From contig NZ_MSCN01000001.1 of NCBI RefSeq assembly GCF_002954685.1, forward strand, positions 1,055,778 through 1,119,777: a stretch of DNA of 64,000 bases. Reading direction: 5' to 3'. Shown piece by piece: positions 51,542 through 61,087 of the stretch. The first letter of the stretch is position 1, and each line of letters starts with the position of its first letter. The notes beneath the pieces are model-generated. The model had not been told where the DNA came from, did no database searches, and was given only the letters and a program-made list of their open reading frames with translations. Both the position numbers and the translations under genes were made by a program. The DNA is from Polaribacter porphyrae. GTDB taxonomy: Bacteria > Bacteroidota > Bacteroidia > Flavobacteriales > Flavobacteriaceae.

Positions 51542-53170
51542 ATGACTGAATTTATCACAAAACGTGTAAGTAACGTAAGAAATGATATTTTATCTGGAAT
51601 TACTGTTGCTCTAGCGTTAGTTCCTGAAGCAGTGGCTTTTGCATTTGTTGCAGGAGTTGCCCCTTTAGTAGGTTTATATGCGGCTTTTATGATTGGTTTA
51701 ATTACGTCGATTTTTGGAGGAAGACCAGGAATGATTTCTGGTGCAACAGGTGCTTTAGCAGTTGTTATGGTAACTCTTGTAGCCAAAGGAAATGCAATGG
51801 GTAGCCCAGATGAAAATTTAGGTCTTTACTATTTGTTTTTAACTGTAATATTGATGGGAATTATTCAGTTTTTAGCTGGAGTTTTAAAACTCGGTAAATT
51901 TGTCAGATTAATTCCACACCCAGTAATGATGGGTTTTGTGAATGGTTTGGCTATTGTGATTTTCTTATCTCAATTAGGAATGTTTAAAGAAACTATTGAT
52001 GGAGATAAAGTTTGGCTAGAAGGAAATTCTTTATGGTTAATGATTGGTTTAGTAGGTTTAACAATGCTAATGATGTGGGGCTTACCAAAACTAAAAGCAA
52101 CTAAAAAATTACCAGAAGCTTTAATTGCTATTTTAGTAGTTTCAGGAATTGTAATTTTTTCAAATTTAGATGTTGCTACTGTAGGTTCTTTTATTAGAGA
52201 TGGTGGTGGAGAAGGTTTAGAAGGTGGTTTCCCTGTGCCTGTTTTAGAGACATTCACAAATATTCCTTTAAATATGGAAACATTTTGGTTTATTTTTCCT
52301 TATGCTTTAATATTAGCAGCTATTGGGTTGATAGAATCCTTGATGACCTTAAATTTAATTGATGATTTAACTGAAACTCGAGGAAACTCAAACCGAGAAT
52401 GTATGGCCCAAGGTGGTGCAAATATTATTACTGGTTTGTTTGGAGGAATGGGTGGCTGTGCCATGATTGGACAATCGATTATCAACATAAAAGGTGGTGG
52501 ACGTGGACGATTATCAGGAATTACAGCAGCTGTTTTCTTGTTGATGTTTATTCTTTTTGCATCTTCTTATATTGAACAAGTTCCTATTGCTGCTTTGGTT
52601 GGAGTAATGTTTATGGTGGTTATTGGTACTTTTGCTTGGTCTAGTTTTAGAATTATGAATAAAATTCCGAAATCTGACGTTTTTGTATTGATTTTAGTTT
52701 CTTCTCTAACAGTAATTTTTGATTTAGCAATTGCTGTAATTTCTGGTGTTATTGTTTCTGCTTTGGTTTTTGCTTGGGAAAATGCGAAAAGAATTAGAGC
52801 TCGTAAACGTTTTAATGCTGATGGAACAAAAGTTTATGAAATCTGGGGACCATTATTTTTTGGGAGTATTTCTGCTTTTAATGATAAATTTGACGTAAAA
52901 AATGATCCTGATACTGTAGAGATAGATTTTGTAGAGGCTCGAATTTCTGATCATTCTGCAATTGAAGCTATTTTTGCTTTAGTAGAGAAATATCAAGCAG
53001 CGAACAAGAAAATTACTTTAAAACATTTGAGTGAAGATTGTAAAGTTCTTTTGTATAAAGCTAGTCCAATTTTTACAGATATTATTGAAGAAGATATTGA
53101 TGACCCACGTTATCATTTGGCTGCTAACCCTGAAAAGTTTCCTAAACCTTTGGGGGAGTATAAGTTTTAA
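51542..53170 (+). CDS. SulP family inorganic anion transporter
   Basis: An inner-membrane anion transporter or exchanger (sulfate, bicarbonate or similar; SLC26-like), 542 aa. About 11-14 hydrophobic segments include the family start DILSGITVALALVPEAVAFA and GLYAAFMIGLITSIFGGRPG. It also has NRECMAQGGANIITGLFGGM. A C-terminal STAS domain (about 430-525) contains VEIDFVEARISDHSAIEAI. The substrate cannot be told from sequence. Its stop is 15 bases from the end of the convergent molybdenum hydroxylase gene. Confidence 0.93.
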   Translation: MTEFITKRVSNVRNDILSGITVALALVPEAVAFAFVAGVAPLVGLYAAFMIGLITSIFGGRPGMISGATGALAVVMVTLVAKGNAMGSPDENLGLYYLFLTVILMGIIQFLAGVLKLGKFVRLIPHPVMMGFVNGLAIVIFLSQLGMFKETIDGDKVWLEGNSLWLMIGLVGLTMLMMWGLPKLKATKKLPEALIAILVVSGIVIFSNLDVATVGSFIRDGGGEGLEGGFPVPVLETFTNIPLNMETFWFIFPYALILAAIGLIESLMTLNLIDDLTETRGNSNRECMAQGGANIITGLFGGMGGCAMIGQSIINIKGGGRGRLSGITAAVFLLMFILFASSYIEQVPIAALVGVMFMVVIGTFAWSSFRIMNKIPKSDVFVLILVSSLTVIFDLAIAVISGVIVSALVFAWENAKRIRARKRFNADGTKVYEIWGPLFFGSISAFNDKFDVKNDPDTVEIDFVEARISDHSAIEAIFALVEKYQAANKKITLKHLSEDCKVLLYKASPIFTDIIEEDIDDPRYHLAANPEKFPKPLGEYKF

Positions 53171-53185
53171 ACATAATTTGATATT

Positions 53186-55398
53186 TTAAACCATCCCCAA
53201 ATCTACCAAAGGCAAATTTCTTACACGTTTTCCAGTTGCATTAAAAATAGCATTGCAAATAGCAGGAGCCATTACAGGAACTCCAGGTTCTCCTACTCCA
53301 GTTGGTTTTTCGTGCATTTTATCTAAAATATCAATATGAATTTTTGGAGCGTGTTTCATTCTTGTCATTTGATAATCGAAGAAATTATTTTGTTCAACTG
53401 CACCTTCTTTTGTGGAAATTTTTCCAAATAGTGCTATAGACATTCCAAAAATAGCAGCACCTTCTAATTGGTTTTTTACGTTGTCTTTATTCAGTACCAA
53501 ACCACAATCTATGGTTGTCCAAACATTTTCTAGTTTTACTTTTTCATCAATTACAACAACCTCTACTGCTGTTGCTACATAAGAATAAAAACTATAATGA
53601 ATAGCAATTCCAATTCCGTGATTTTTGGATAATGTTTTTCCCAATTTGCCATTTTTGCTGTATTATTCAACACGTCTTTCATTCGCTTGGAATCATAAGG
53701 ATAATTCGATTTTCCTTTAATAACTCTATCTTTTCCTATTAAGTTTAAATGAAATTGTACAGGATTAATCTTGGCAGCATTTGCCAATTCATCTACAAAA
53801 GAATTGTTTCCAAAACCACTATGAATATGCACTACAGAACGCAACCAGCCAATTCTTAAATGCGACTCCGCTTTTACATTTTCTAACCTAAAATTATCCA
53901 ATTTATAGGGATTATTGGTAAAACCTTGGTTCAATTCTAAACCAGAAGCGTAATCTGACATTGGTTTAAATGAAGATACAATAGATGGCACAGCAACTCT
54001 TTGCAACCAACCTGTAACATTCCCTTTTTTATCAATTCCACCTTTTAAATATTGTGCACTTGTTGCGTGATAAAAACTATGTTTTATATCGTCTTCACGC
54101 ATCCAAACTACTTGAACAGGAGATTCTATTTCTTTGGATAACGCAACTGCTTCAACCACAAAATCAGATTTTGATTTTCGCCCAAAACCTCCACCTAAAA
54201 AAGTAACATTTATGGTAATTTTTTCTAAAGGAATTTCAAAAAAGTGCGCCAATTCTGCTCTGGCAGTTTGTGGATCTTGTAAAGGCGCCCAAACTTCTAT
54301 TTTATCTCCTTGAAACCAAGCAGTTGCATTAGGCACTTCCATTGGTGCATGCACTAAAAAAGGGACGTGATAAGTGGCTTCTATAATTTTTTCTGATTTC
54401 TTAAAAGCTGATATAGTATTACCTCTGCTTCCAGGAACTAACTTTCCTGTTTCTTGCAGTCTTTCTGTTAAAACTTGTTTGAAATTATCAGTATCAAAAG
54501 AATGATTTTCTCCATAATCCCACTCAACATTTAGGTTGAGTTTCCCTTGAAAAGCAGACCAAGTATTATTGGCAATGACAGCAACACCTCCTAAAGCTCC
54601 AAAAAATTGTCCAACTGGAGGCACTATTCTATCCAGCTCAATTACTTTTTCTACACCAGCCGTTTTTTCTGCATCAGTTTTATCAACACTTTTCAGTGTA
54701 CCAAAGGTTACAGGACATCTTACAATGGCTGCAAATTTTAGATTAGGAATACGAACATCAATTCCATAGGTTGCAGTTCCGTGTGTAAAATGGTTTAAAT
54801 CGACACTTTTTAAAGTTTTTCCTATAAATTTAAAATCCTCAACTTTTTTTAATTGGATAGTTGCATCATCAGGAATGGCTATTTTTGAAGCGTCTTCTAC
54901 TAAATCTCCATAGAAAATTTTATCTTTTGTAACTGTATTGATTATAAAATGATTTTCTGCTTTACAATCAGTTGCTACAACATTCCATTTTTTTGCAGCA
55001 GCTGAAATTAGCATCATTTTTGCAGCAGCTCCCATTTTACGCATAGGTTCTAGTCTAGTTCTTACACTTCTAGAACCATCCGTATTTTGGTTGCCATATT
55101 TTGCATCTCCTGTAGCTTGTTTTACAGCAACGTATTTCCAATCTGCTTCTAATTCATCAGCAATTGCTGATGCTAATGAGGTTCTAATTCCTTGCCCCAT
55201 TTCTGAACGTGAAGCAATTAAAGTGATATTCCCGTTTTTTTCTAAATGGATGAATAAATTCGGAGCAAAAAAATCTTTATTTATTTCTGGTTGAAATTTC
55301 TTTTCTACTGTAGATGTACATCCTAAAATAATTCCAGTAGAAGCCAAACCAAAAAGCTTCATAAAATCTCTACGATTTACCTGATGAATATTGCTCAT
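53186..55398 (-). pseudogene. Molybdenum hydroxylase large subunit (xanthine dehydrogenase family), frameshifted
   Basis: The molybdopterin-binding subunit of an IorB-type aldehyde/xanthine/isoquinoline oxidoreductase. The 5' part (55398 down to about 53645) has a Tat-like start NRRDFMK (residues 8-14) with LGCTST after it, and MoCo regions such as TFLGGGFGRKSKSDF. It reads ...AKMANW and then leaves frame. The rest (53644-53186) continues in the next frame as GKTLSKNHGIGIAIHYSF, and contains the active-site Glu motif GVGEPGVP (Glu codon near 53289). One missing base in the GGGAAAAA run (plus strand 53635-53642) explains it. Possible causes are a true inactivating mutation, recoding or a sequence error. 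Its first ATG overlaps the end of the iron-sulfur subunit gene by 4 bases. Confidence 0.85.
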
Positions 55399-55859
55399 AT
55401 TGCTTTATTTTTAAGTGCTACAGCTTTGTGAATTGCTTTTCTAATTCTTGTATATGTTCCACATCTACAAATATTATCAGACATTACATCATTAATATCT
55501 TTATCTGTTGGGTTTGCAACTTTATCTAACAAAGAAGTGGCTGCAATTAATTGCCCTGATTGACAATATCCACATTGTGGCACATTACCATCGTTCCAAG
55601 CTTCTCTTAAAAATTCTAAATTTTCTGAAGTACCTTCTATTGTGAAAATTTCTTTTCCAATTCCATAAGAAACAGGCATACTGCAAGATTTTGTGAGTCT
55701 GCCATCAATTAAAATAGAACATGCTCCACATTGTGCTACTCCACATCCAAATTTAGTTCCTGTAAGACCTACAATGTCTCTTATTGCCCACAATAAAGGC
55801 ATATCCTCCTGTACATCAATTGTATAAGATTTTCCATTAATTGATAAAATTTTGCTCAC
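55395..55859 (-). CDS. [2Fe-2S]-binding small subunit of molybdenum hydroxylase (IorA-like)
   Basis: The electron-transfer subunit of the preceding enzyme, 154 aa. It binds two [2Fe-2S] clusters through a plant-ferredoxin-like set (Cys39, Cys44, Cys47, Cys59) and an all-helical set (Cys96, Cys99, Cys131, Cys133; motifs QCGYCQSGQ and CRCGTYTRI). All eight cysteines are present, so this subunit is intact although its partner is frameshifted. It overlaps the large subunit gene by 4 bases (ATGA). No CoxM-type FAD subunit is nearby, consistent with the two-subunit IorAB type. Confidence 0.92.
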   Translation of the reverse strand: MSKILSINGKSYTIDVQEDMPLLWAIRDIVGLTGTKFGCGVAQCGACSILIDGRLTKSCSMPVSYGIGKEIFTIEGTSENLEFLREAWNDGNVPQCGYCQSGQLIAATSLLDKVANPTDKDINDVMSDNICRCGTYTRIRKAIHKAVALKNKAI

Positions 55860-55894
55860 CTGTAAAGATTTAAAAACTACAAGTTACGTAAATT

Positions 55895-56998
55895 TTAAAA
55901 CAAAATACATACCGGATTTGGTGCATTTACTTCATCAACAAAAGTTAGTTTCCCTGTTTCAGAATTTCTTTTAAAAGAGATGATATTGTTGGTATCTTGA
56001 TTAGCAACTAATAAGTATTTATTATTAGGAGTTAATGTAAAATTTCTTGGATTTGCTCCATTTACAGCCTCAAAATCAACTAATTTTAAAATTCCATTTT
56101 TAGAATTTACCTTATAAACTATAATTGAATTATGCCCCCTATTAGAAGCATACAAGAATTTCCCATCATTAGAAATATGAATATCTGCTCCTTTTGAGTA
56201 TTTACTATATCCTTTTGGTAACATAGAAATTGAAGTTTCTACAACATATTTTCCTTCTTTTTCTTTTACTAAAGCAACAGAGTTATTCAATTCGTTTAAA
56301 ACATATATCCATTTTTTATTTGGATGAAAAGTTAAATGTCTTGGACCTGCTCCATCAGTAAATTTTAATTTTTTCTGATTTGTGAAGGTGAATTCATTTT
56401 TTGCATCTTCTATAGTAGAAAACCATAATTCATTTGTTCCTAAATCAACAGAAATAATTTCATTTTTATTTGGATGAAACCAAGTAGAATGTGCATGAGG
56501 TGCTTTTTGTCTGTCAGTTGTTCCTTTTCCTTTATGTTGTTGAACAGACAATAAATTAGTCAATCCATTTTGATCATCAACTTTTAGATAACCAACATTT
56601 CCACCTGAATAATTGGCAACCAAAACTTGGTTTTTATCATTTACAGTGATAAAACAAGGATGTGCTCCACCAGATTTTGATTTGCTCACAAACACCAAAC
56701 TATCTTTTTGAATTTTGAATGATTTTACAAATCCAGTTCCATTTTCATCAGTTTCTTCTACTGATAACAATGTTTTATTGTCTTTGGTTTTTGCTAAAAA
56801 TGATGGATTATTTGCTTTTGCTACTAAACCTATTTTAGATAATTTTCCATTTTCATCAATTTGATATTTATAAATCCCTTCACTTTCTCCATTTGTGTAT
56901 GTTCCTACATAAAAATGTTTTGTTTCGTTATTTTTATTTTCCACAGATTTACAAGCTATAATTAGAACTATAAGGATAAAAAAAGCGATATATTTCAT
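55895..56998 (-). CDS. Lactonase family beta-propeller lipoprotein
   Basis: The 367-aa product has a lipobox IIAC (Cys16) and a seven-bladed propeller of the lactonase / 6-phosphogluconolactonase (Pgl) family. Motifs include FYVGTYTNGESEGIYKYQID, KAPHAHSTWFHPNKNEI, then GPRHLTFHPNKKWIYVLNEL and GANPRNFTLTPNNKYLLVAN. Being exported, it is unlikely to act in the cytosolic pentose phosphate pathway; the true substrate is unclear. Its ATG directly follows the stop of the M14 gene. Confidence 0.87.
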   Translation of the reverse strand: MKYIAFFILIVLIIACKSVENKNNETKHFYVGTYTNGESEGIYKYQIDENGKLSKIGLVAKANNPSFLAKTKDNKTLLSVEETDENGTGFVKSFKIQKDSLVFVSKSKSGGAHPCFITVNDKNQVLVANYSGGNVGYLKVDDQNGLTNLLSVQQHKGKGTTDRQKAPHAHSTWFHPNKNEIISVDLGTNELWFSTIEDAKNEFTFTNQKKLKFTDGAGPRHLTFHPNKKWIYVLNELNNSVALVKEKEGKYVVETSISMLPKGYSKYSKGADIHISNDGKFLYASNRGHNSIIVYKVNSKNGILKLVDFEAVNGANPRNFTLTPNNKYLLVANQDTNNIISFKRNSETGKLTFVDEVNAPNPVCILF

Positions 56999-58750
56999 TT
57001 ATTTAATTTTAAAAATTGGCAATCTTAAATGTGCTTTTTCATAATGAGGAGAATTTTTATAAATAAAGTTTAATTGCATTCTTGGATTTTTCGAAAAAGT
57101 TTCATCATCATTTAATTTGTCTTCAAATTGTTTTTTTAGTTCTGTATTTTCAACTAAATACTTCTCTGCAATATCCTCAAAAACATAGGCAGAATAACCT
57201 TCTTTTTGCTGCAAAATAGTGTCGAAAAAGTTCCAATTGAAAAAAGAATCTGTAGCTTCTGATTCTAAAGTTTCTAACAAATAACGTATTCCCTTTTGAT
57301 TTGTAGAAATGTATAAATCGCCCTTTTTAAAGTTGACATTTTCTGTAGATGAAGAAACTGTTGTATTGTAGTGCAAATAATGACCTTCATAAGGTAATTT
57401 TCTAGTTTTGAAATCTTTGATGTGGTTTACTATAACTGCAATTGTTGTATCTTTTTTAAATCTAGTAAACTCGATATTGTTATTTTTTAATCGATCTATA
57501 ATTTTGTGCCAACCTTGTTGCAAAATATAAGCTTTTGGAATGGTTATTTCTTTGGTTACTTCGAACTCGTCATAATATTTAATTGTTTCTTCAAAAGGTT
57601 TTGTTTTATCGTAAAATAAACGTTTTCCATTGGTTATTTTGCTTTCTATCATTTCTCCTTTGTAACCTTTAAAATTTAAATCTCTATATTTTTCTTTATC
57701 AACCTTAAAATGAATTGGATATGTTTTTTTTGCTAAAATTTCTTCTGTTGCTTTTGTTCTTAAATTTTTAATAATTTCTGAATTGGTTTCTGTAAAATCG
57801 AAAGTAGAAAGCATTAATTCATAAGTTTGCTCTACTCTAATTTTATAGGGTTTTAACATATGTGTTTCTACCATTAAGCCTAGTGTATTGAACAAAGTTG
57901 TGTACCCTGTAGAATATCTTGGAGAATCGAAAAATTGAGAAAAACCAGCTTCTGGAGTTGTACCCCAAACATTTACATAAGGTGTAATATTAATGTTTTT
58001 TGCGACTAAAGAAGCTTCTAACTCTGGACGCATTTTGTCTTGTAAAAATGCTCCTAAATTTCCTCCTAATTTGTTATGTTGTGTAAATAAATGTGTTATT
58101 GCATATTGATAATCTGCTCCATTACTTACATGATTGTCTATAAATACATCAGGATTTACAGTATGGAAAATCTCTGCAAAAGTGGCAGCATTTTTTGTAT
58201 CTTGTTTGATAAAATCTCTGTTTAAATCATAATTTCTGGCATTGCCTCTAAAACCATATTCTAAAGGTCCGTTTTGATTAGCTCTTGTATACGAATTTCG
58301 ATTTAAAGCACCACCAACATTATATACAGGAATTACACATATTAATGAATTTTGATATTTTTTCTGCAAAGAATCATTCTGAACAATATCTCTTAACATT
58401 AACATTGAAGCATCAATTCCATCTGATTCTCCTGGATGAATTCCATTATTAATTAAAATTCTATTTTTTGTAGATTTTTTGATTTCTGATACATTATAAA
58501 TTCCTTCTTTGTTATATACTACTAAATGTAAAGGCTCACCTGAATCTGTTTGCCCAAATGTGAATAATGAAATTTCATCATAGGTTTCAGACAATTTTTT
58601 ATAATAGGCAATTACGTCTTTATATTCTGGTGTTTTTGTTCCTTTTGATTTCTCAAAAAGTGTAGTAAAATCTTTGGTTTCTTTTGATTTTTTATCACAA
58701 GAAATCATTAGAAAAGCTATTGATAAAAGCAGTAATATTGATTTTTTCAT
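56999..58750 (-). CDS. M14 family zinc carboxypeptidase, lipoprotein
   Basis: A predicted exported metallocarboxypeptidase of 583 aa with a lipobox ISC (Cys18). Zinc ligands are His105 and Glu108 in GIHPGESDG and a His in VFIDNHVSNGADY. An Arg-rich substrate segment RGNARNYDLNRDFIKQD precedes it. The final third is a non-catalytic beta-rich region. The gene is immediately followed by the lactonase gene with no gap. Confidence 0.9.
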   Translation of the reverse strand: MKKSILLLLSIAFLMISCDKKSKETKDFTTLFEKSKGTKTPEYKDVIAYYKKLSETYDEISLFTFGQTDSGEPLHLVVYNKEGIYNVSEIKKSTKNRILINNGIHPGESDGIDASMLMLRDIVQNDSLQKKYQNSLICVIPVYNVGGALNRNSYTRANQNGPLEYGFRGNARNYDLNRDFIKQDTKNAATFAEIFHTVNPDVFIDNHVSNGADYQYAITHLFTQHNKLGGNLGAFLQDKMRPELEASLVAKNINITPYVNVWGTTPEAGFSQFFDSPRYSTGYTTLFNTLGLMVETHMLKPYKIRVEQTYELMLSTFDFTETNSEIIKNLRTKATEEILAKKTYPIHFKVDKEKYRDLNFKGYKGEMIESKITNGKRLFYDKTKPFEETIKYYDEFEVTKEITIPKAYILQQGWHKIIDRLKNNNIEFTRFKKDTTIAVIVNHIKDFKTRKLPYEGHYLHYNTTVSSSTENVNFKKGDLYISTNQKGIRYLLETLESEATDSFFNWNFFDTILQQKEGYSAYVFEDIAEKYLVENTELKKQFEDKLNDDETFSKNPRMQLNFIYKNSPHYEKAHLRLPIFKIK

Positions 58751-58797
58751 TTTATATTTTGTTGAAATGTCGATAATATAATCAACATAAATTATAA

Positions 58798-58822
58798 GAT
58801 TTCTCCATAAAGTCGAAATGAT
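58798..58822 (-). repeat. Half copy (D) of the dispersed palindromic element
   Basis: AGATTTCTCCATAAAGTCGAAATGA matches the right half of copy A (AGATTTCTCCACAACGTCGAAATGAC). The left half is degenerate or absent. It lies in the 78-base gap between the coaD and M14 genes. Confidence 0.55.
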
Positions 58823-58828
58823 ATATAT

Positions 58829-59284
58829 TTATTTTATTCTTACAGTTTTAGGTACTAATTTGGTATAATCTCCATTATTTCTAATTACATCTCTTACTAT
58901 TGAAGATGAAATGTAAGAAGTACTTGCTGCTGTTAATAAAAATACAGTTTCAATTGGTGCTAAATCTCTATTGGTATGTGCAATTGCTTTTTCGAACTCA
59001 AAATCTGCAGGATTTCTTAATCCTCTTAAAATGAATTCGACATCATTTTTTTGACAAAAATCTACTGTTAATCCTTTATAAGTCACCACTTTTATTTTAG
59101 GATTATCTTTAAAACAATCTTCAATAAATTTTTTACGTTCTTCTAAACTAAACATGTATTTTTTATCTGCATTAATACCAATTGCAATGATTAATTCATC
59201 AAAAACGGTAACACCCCTTTCAATAATATCATAGTGTCCTAATGTAATCGGATCAAAAGATCCTGGGAAAATTGCTTTTTTCAT
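58829..59284 (-). CDS. coaD: Pantetheine-phosphate adenylyltransferase
   Basis: Fourth step of coenzyme A synthesis, transferring AMP from ATP to 4'-phosphopantetheine. The 151-aa length is usual. The nucleotide motif is FPGSFDPITLGHYDIIERG (TLGH at 14-17), and ISSSIVRDVIRNNGD forms the second nucleotide-binding part. It lies 71 bases after ddl on the same strand. Confidence 0.96.
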   Translation of the reverse strand: MKKAIFPGSFDPITLGHYDIIERGVTVFDELIIAIGINADKKYMFSLEERKKFIEDCFKDNPKIKVVTYKGLTVDFCQKNDVEFILRGLRNPADFEFEKAIAHTNRDLAPIETVFLLTAASTSYISSSIVRDVIRNNGDYTKLVPKTVRIK

Positions 59285-59355
59285 TTTTGGTTGTTTAACT
59301 GTTTATACATTTAAAAGTTTAATTGTAAACAAATAAACCTTTAAACAAATCAACT

Positions 59356-60330
59356 TTATTTTAGAGCACTCTCAATAGCATTTCCAAATAAATCTTTTAA
59401 AGAAATACCAGCTGCTGCTGCTTGCTGTGGTAAAATACTTTCTTCTGTCATTCCTGGCACCGTATTCATTTCTAAAAAGTGAGGTTCATCATCAACAAAA
59501 ATAAATTCAGATCTCGAAAAACCTCTCATATTTAACGCTTTATACACTTTTTTAGCTGTTGATTCTACCCTACTTTTTTGAGTTTCAGTAATTCTTGCTG
59601 GTGTAATCTCTTGTGATTTTCCTTCGTATTTTGCTTCGTAATCAAAAAAATCGTTTTCTGATACTATTTCTGTAATTGGCAATACTTTTATTTCGTTATT
59701 ATATTCAATCACTCCCACAGAAACTTCTGTTCCATCTAAAAAAGATTCTATTAAAATTGCATCATCTTCTTTGTACGCAGTTTCAATTCCTGCTAAAACT
59801 TCATCTACACTATATGCTTTTGAAATTCCATAACTAGACCCAGCATTATTTGGCTTTATAAAACAAGGTAAACCAACTTTAGCAATGATTTTATCAGTAT
59901 TAATTTTATCACCTTTATTTAAATACACAGAAATTGCAGTTTTAATTCCATATTCTTTAACAACACTTAAGGTATCTCTTTTGTTAAATGTTAATGCCAT
60001 TTGATAAAAAGGTGCTGATGTATGTGGAATATTCAATAATTCTAAATAGCTCAAAATCATTCCATTTTCTCCAGGATTTCCGTGAATGGCATTAAAAATA
60101 CAGTCAAAAGTGATTTTTTCATCATTCAAAACAAAAGAAAAATCATTTTTATCAATAGTATGTTCATGATTTTCATCATCTAAAACTATCCACTTTTCTT
60201 TTAAAATATGAACTCGAAAAGGATTGTATTTTTTTATATTTAGGTTCTTATAAACCACATTTCCACTTTTTATAGAAATGTCTGCTTCAGAAGAATAGCC
60301 ACCCATAATTATGGCAATATTTTTTTTCAT
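59356..60330 (-). CDS. ddl: D-alanine--D-alanine ligase
   Basis: Makes the D-Ala-D-Ala dipeptide for peptidoglycan. The 324-aa ATP-grasp enzyme has the N-terminal IAIIMGGYSSEADISIKSG, then FNAIHGNPGENG, LPCFIKPNNAGSSYGISKAY, and the C-terminal metal-binding FLEMNTVPGMTEESILPQQ. It is divergent from the PASTA-protein gene, a cell-wall-binding protein, so the two may share regulation. Confidence 0.96.
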   Translation of the reverse strand: MKKNIAIIMGGYSSEADISIKSGNVVYKNLNIKKYNPFRVHILKEKWIVLDDENHEHTIDKNDFSFVLNDEKITFDCIFNAIHGNPGENGMILSYLELLNIPHTSAPFYQMALTFNKRDTLSVVKEYGIKTAISVYLNKGDKINTDKIIAKVGLPCFIKPNNAGSSYGISKAYSVDEVLAGIETAYKEDDAILIESFLDGTEVSVGVIEYNNEIKVLPITEIVSENDFFDYEAKYEGKSQEITPARITETQKSRVESTAKKVYKALNMRGFSRSEFIFVDDEPHFLEMNTVPGMTEESILPQQAAAAGISLKDLFGNAIESALK

Positions 60331-60349
60331 CAGTTTTAGTTAATTGTAA

Positions 60350-60357
60350 CAAATTTA
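60350..60357 (-). promoter_or_regulatory. Putative -7 box for ddl
   Basis: On the minus strand TAAATTTG is an exact TAnnTTTG match, 19 bases before the ddl ATG. A TTG 21 bases further upstream (complement of CAA at 60379-60381) fits the -33 element. Confidence 0.5.
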
Positions 60358-60394
60358 TCAAAATATAAATAGAAAGTACAACGTTTAGTTTTTA

Positions 60395-60402
60395 TATATT
60401 TG
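60395..60402 (+). promoter_or_regulatory. Putative -7 box for the PASTA gene
   Basis: TATATTTG is an exact TAnnTTTG match, 22 bases before the ATG at 60425. It is in the same 94-base gap as the ddl box, facing the opposite way. Confidence 0.5.
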
Positions 60403-60424
60403 TGCCACTAACAAAAAACATTTT

Positions 60425-60979
60425 ATGAGTATTTTTCAGTTTTTAAAAAGTAAATCTTTTTTTAAGCAAATAGCCATTGCTATTATTGGCTTTGTTTTAT
60501 TTTTCTTCATTTTAAAATTTTGGTTGAATATTACCACCAATCATGATCAAAAAATTCAAGTTCCAGATTTACATAAAATTACAATTGATGAAGCTGAACG
60601 AAAATTAAAAGAACTTAATTTAGATTTTAAAGTGATTGATAGTGCAAGTTATAATCCTACGTATCCAAAAAAATCTGTTATTGAGCAAAGCCCAGAAGCA
60701 GGTGACTTTGTAAAAGAAAAACGAAAAATCTATCTGACTTTAAATCCATCAAAATATAGAGATATTACCATACCAGATTTAAATGGACGTACTAAAAGAC
60801 AGGCTGAATCTGAATTACAAGCCATAGGTTTTATTATTGGCACAAACTACACTTACGTAAGAGATATTGGAAAAGACGTAGTAAGAGGTTTGAGATATAA
60901 GGGAAAAATTATAAATCCAAATGATAAATTACCTAAAAACACCATTATTGATTTGGTTTTGGGCGATGGAAAACGATGA
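60425..60979 (+). CDS. Membrane-anchored PASTA domain protein
   Basis: The 184-aa product has a short cytoplasmic part, one membrane helix (about 13-35), then two PASTA domains outside the membrane (about 41-107: VPDLHKITIDEAERKLKELN and KSVIEQSPEAG; about 112-184: IPDLNGRTKRQAESELQAIG). PASTA domains bind muropeptides or beta-lactams. There is no kinase or transpeptidase domain, unlike classic PASTA proteins. Position opposite ddl supports a link to the cell wall. Confidence 0.9.
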   Translation: MSIFQFLKSKSFFKQIAIAIIGFVLFFFILKFWLNITTNHDQKIQVPDLHKITIDEAERKLKELNLDFKVIDSASYNPTYPKKSVIEQSPEAGDFVKEKRKIYLTLNPSKYRDITIPDLNGRTKRQAESELQAIGFIIGTNYTYVRDIGKDVVRGLRYKGKIINPNDKLPKNTIIDLVLGDGKR

Positions 60980-60998
60980 TTAGGAGTTAGAAAAAATA

Positions 60999-61052
60999 AA
61001 AAGTTCTCGATACAATTTTCTCATAAAATCGAAAATCACTCGAACTGACAAA
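60999..61052 (-). repeat. Second-type dispersed palindromic element (copy E)
   Basis: AAAAGTTCTCGATACAATTT opens and ATCACTCGAACTGACA closes this 108-base gap element. Internal TCTCATAAAATCGAAAA recalls the TCGA core of the other elements. It has similar size and ends but a different sequence from copies A-C, so it may be a second subfamily. Confidence 0.45.
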
Positions 61053-61087
61053 CTAAAACTTTAAATATTGAACTTTAAATAAAAAAA

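Noticed and set aside
53186..53644. A separate 152-residue gene at the end of the molybdenum hydroxylase.
   Set aside because: It starts only at a TTG inside the larger gene and its sequence is the direct continuation of the large subunit, so it is the displaced 3' part, not a gene of its own.
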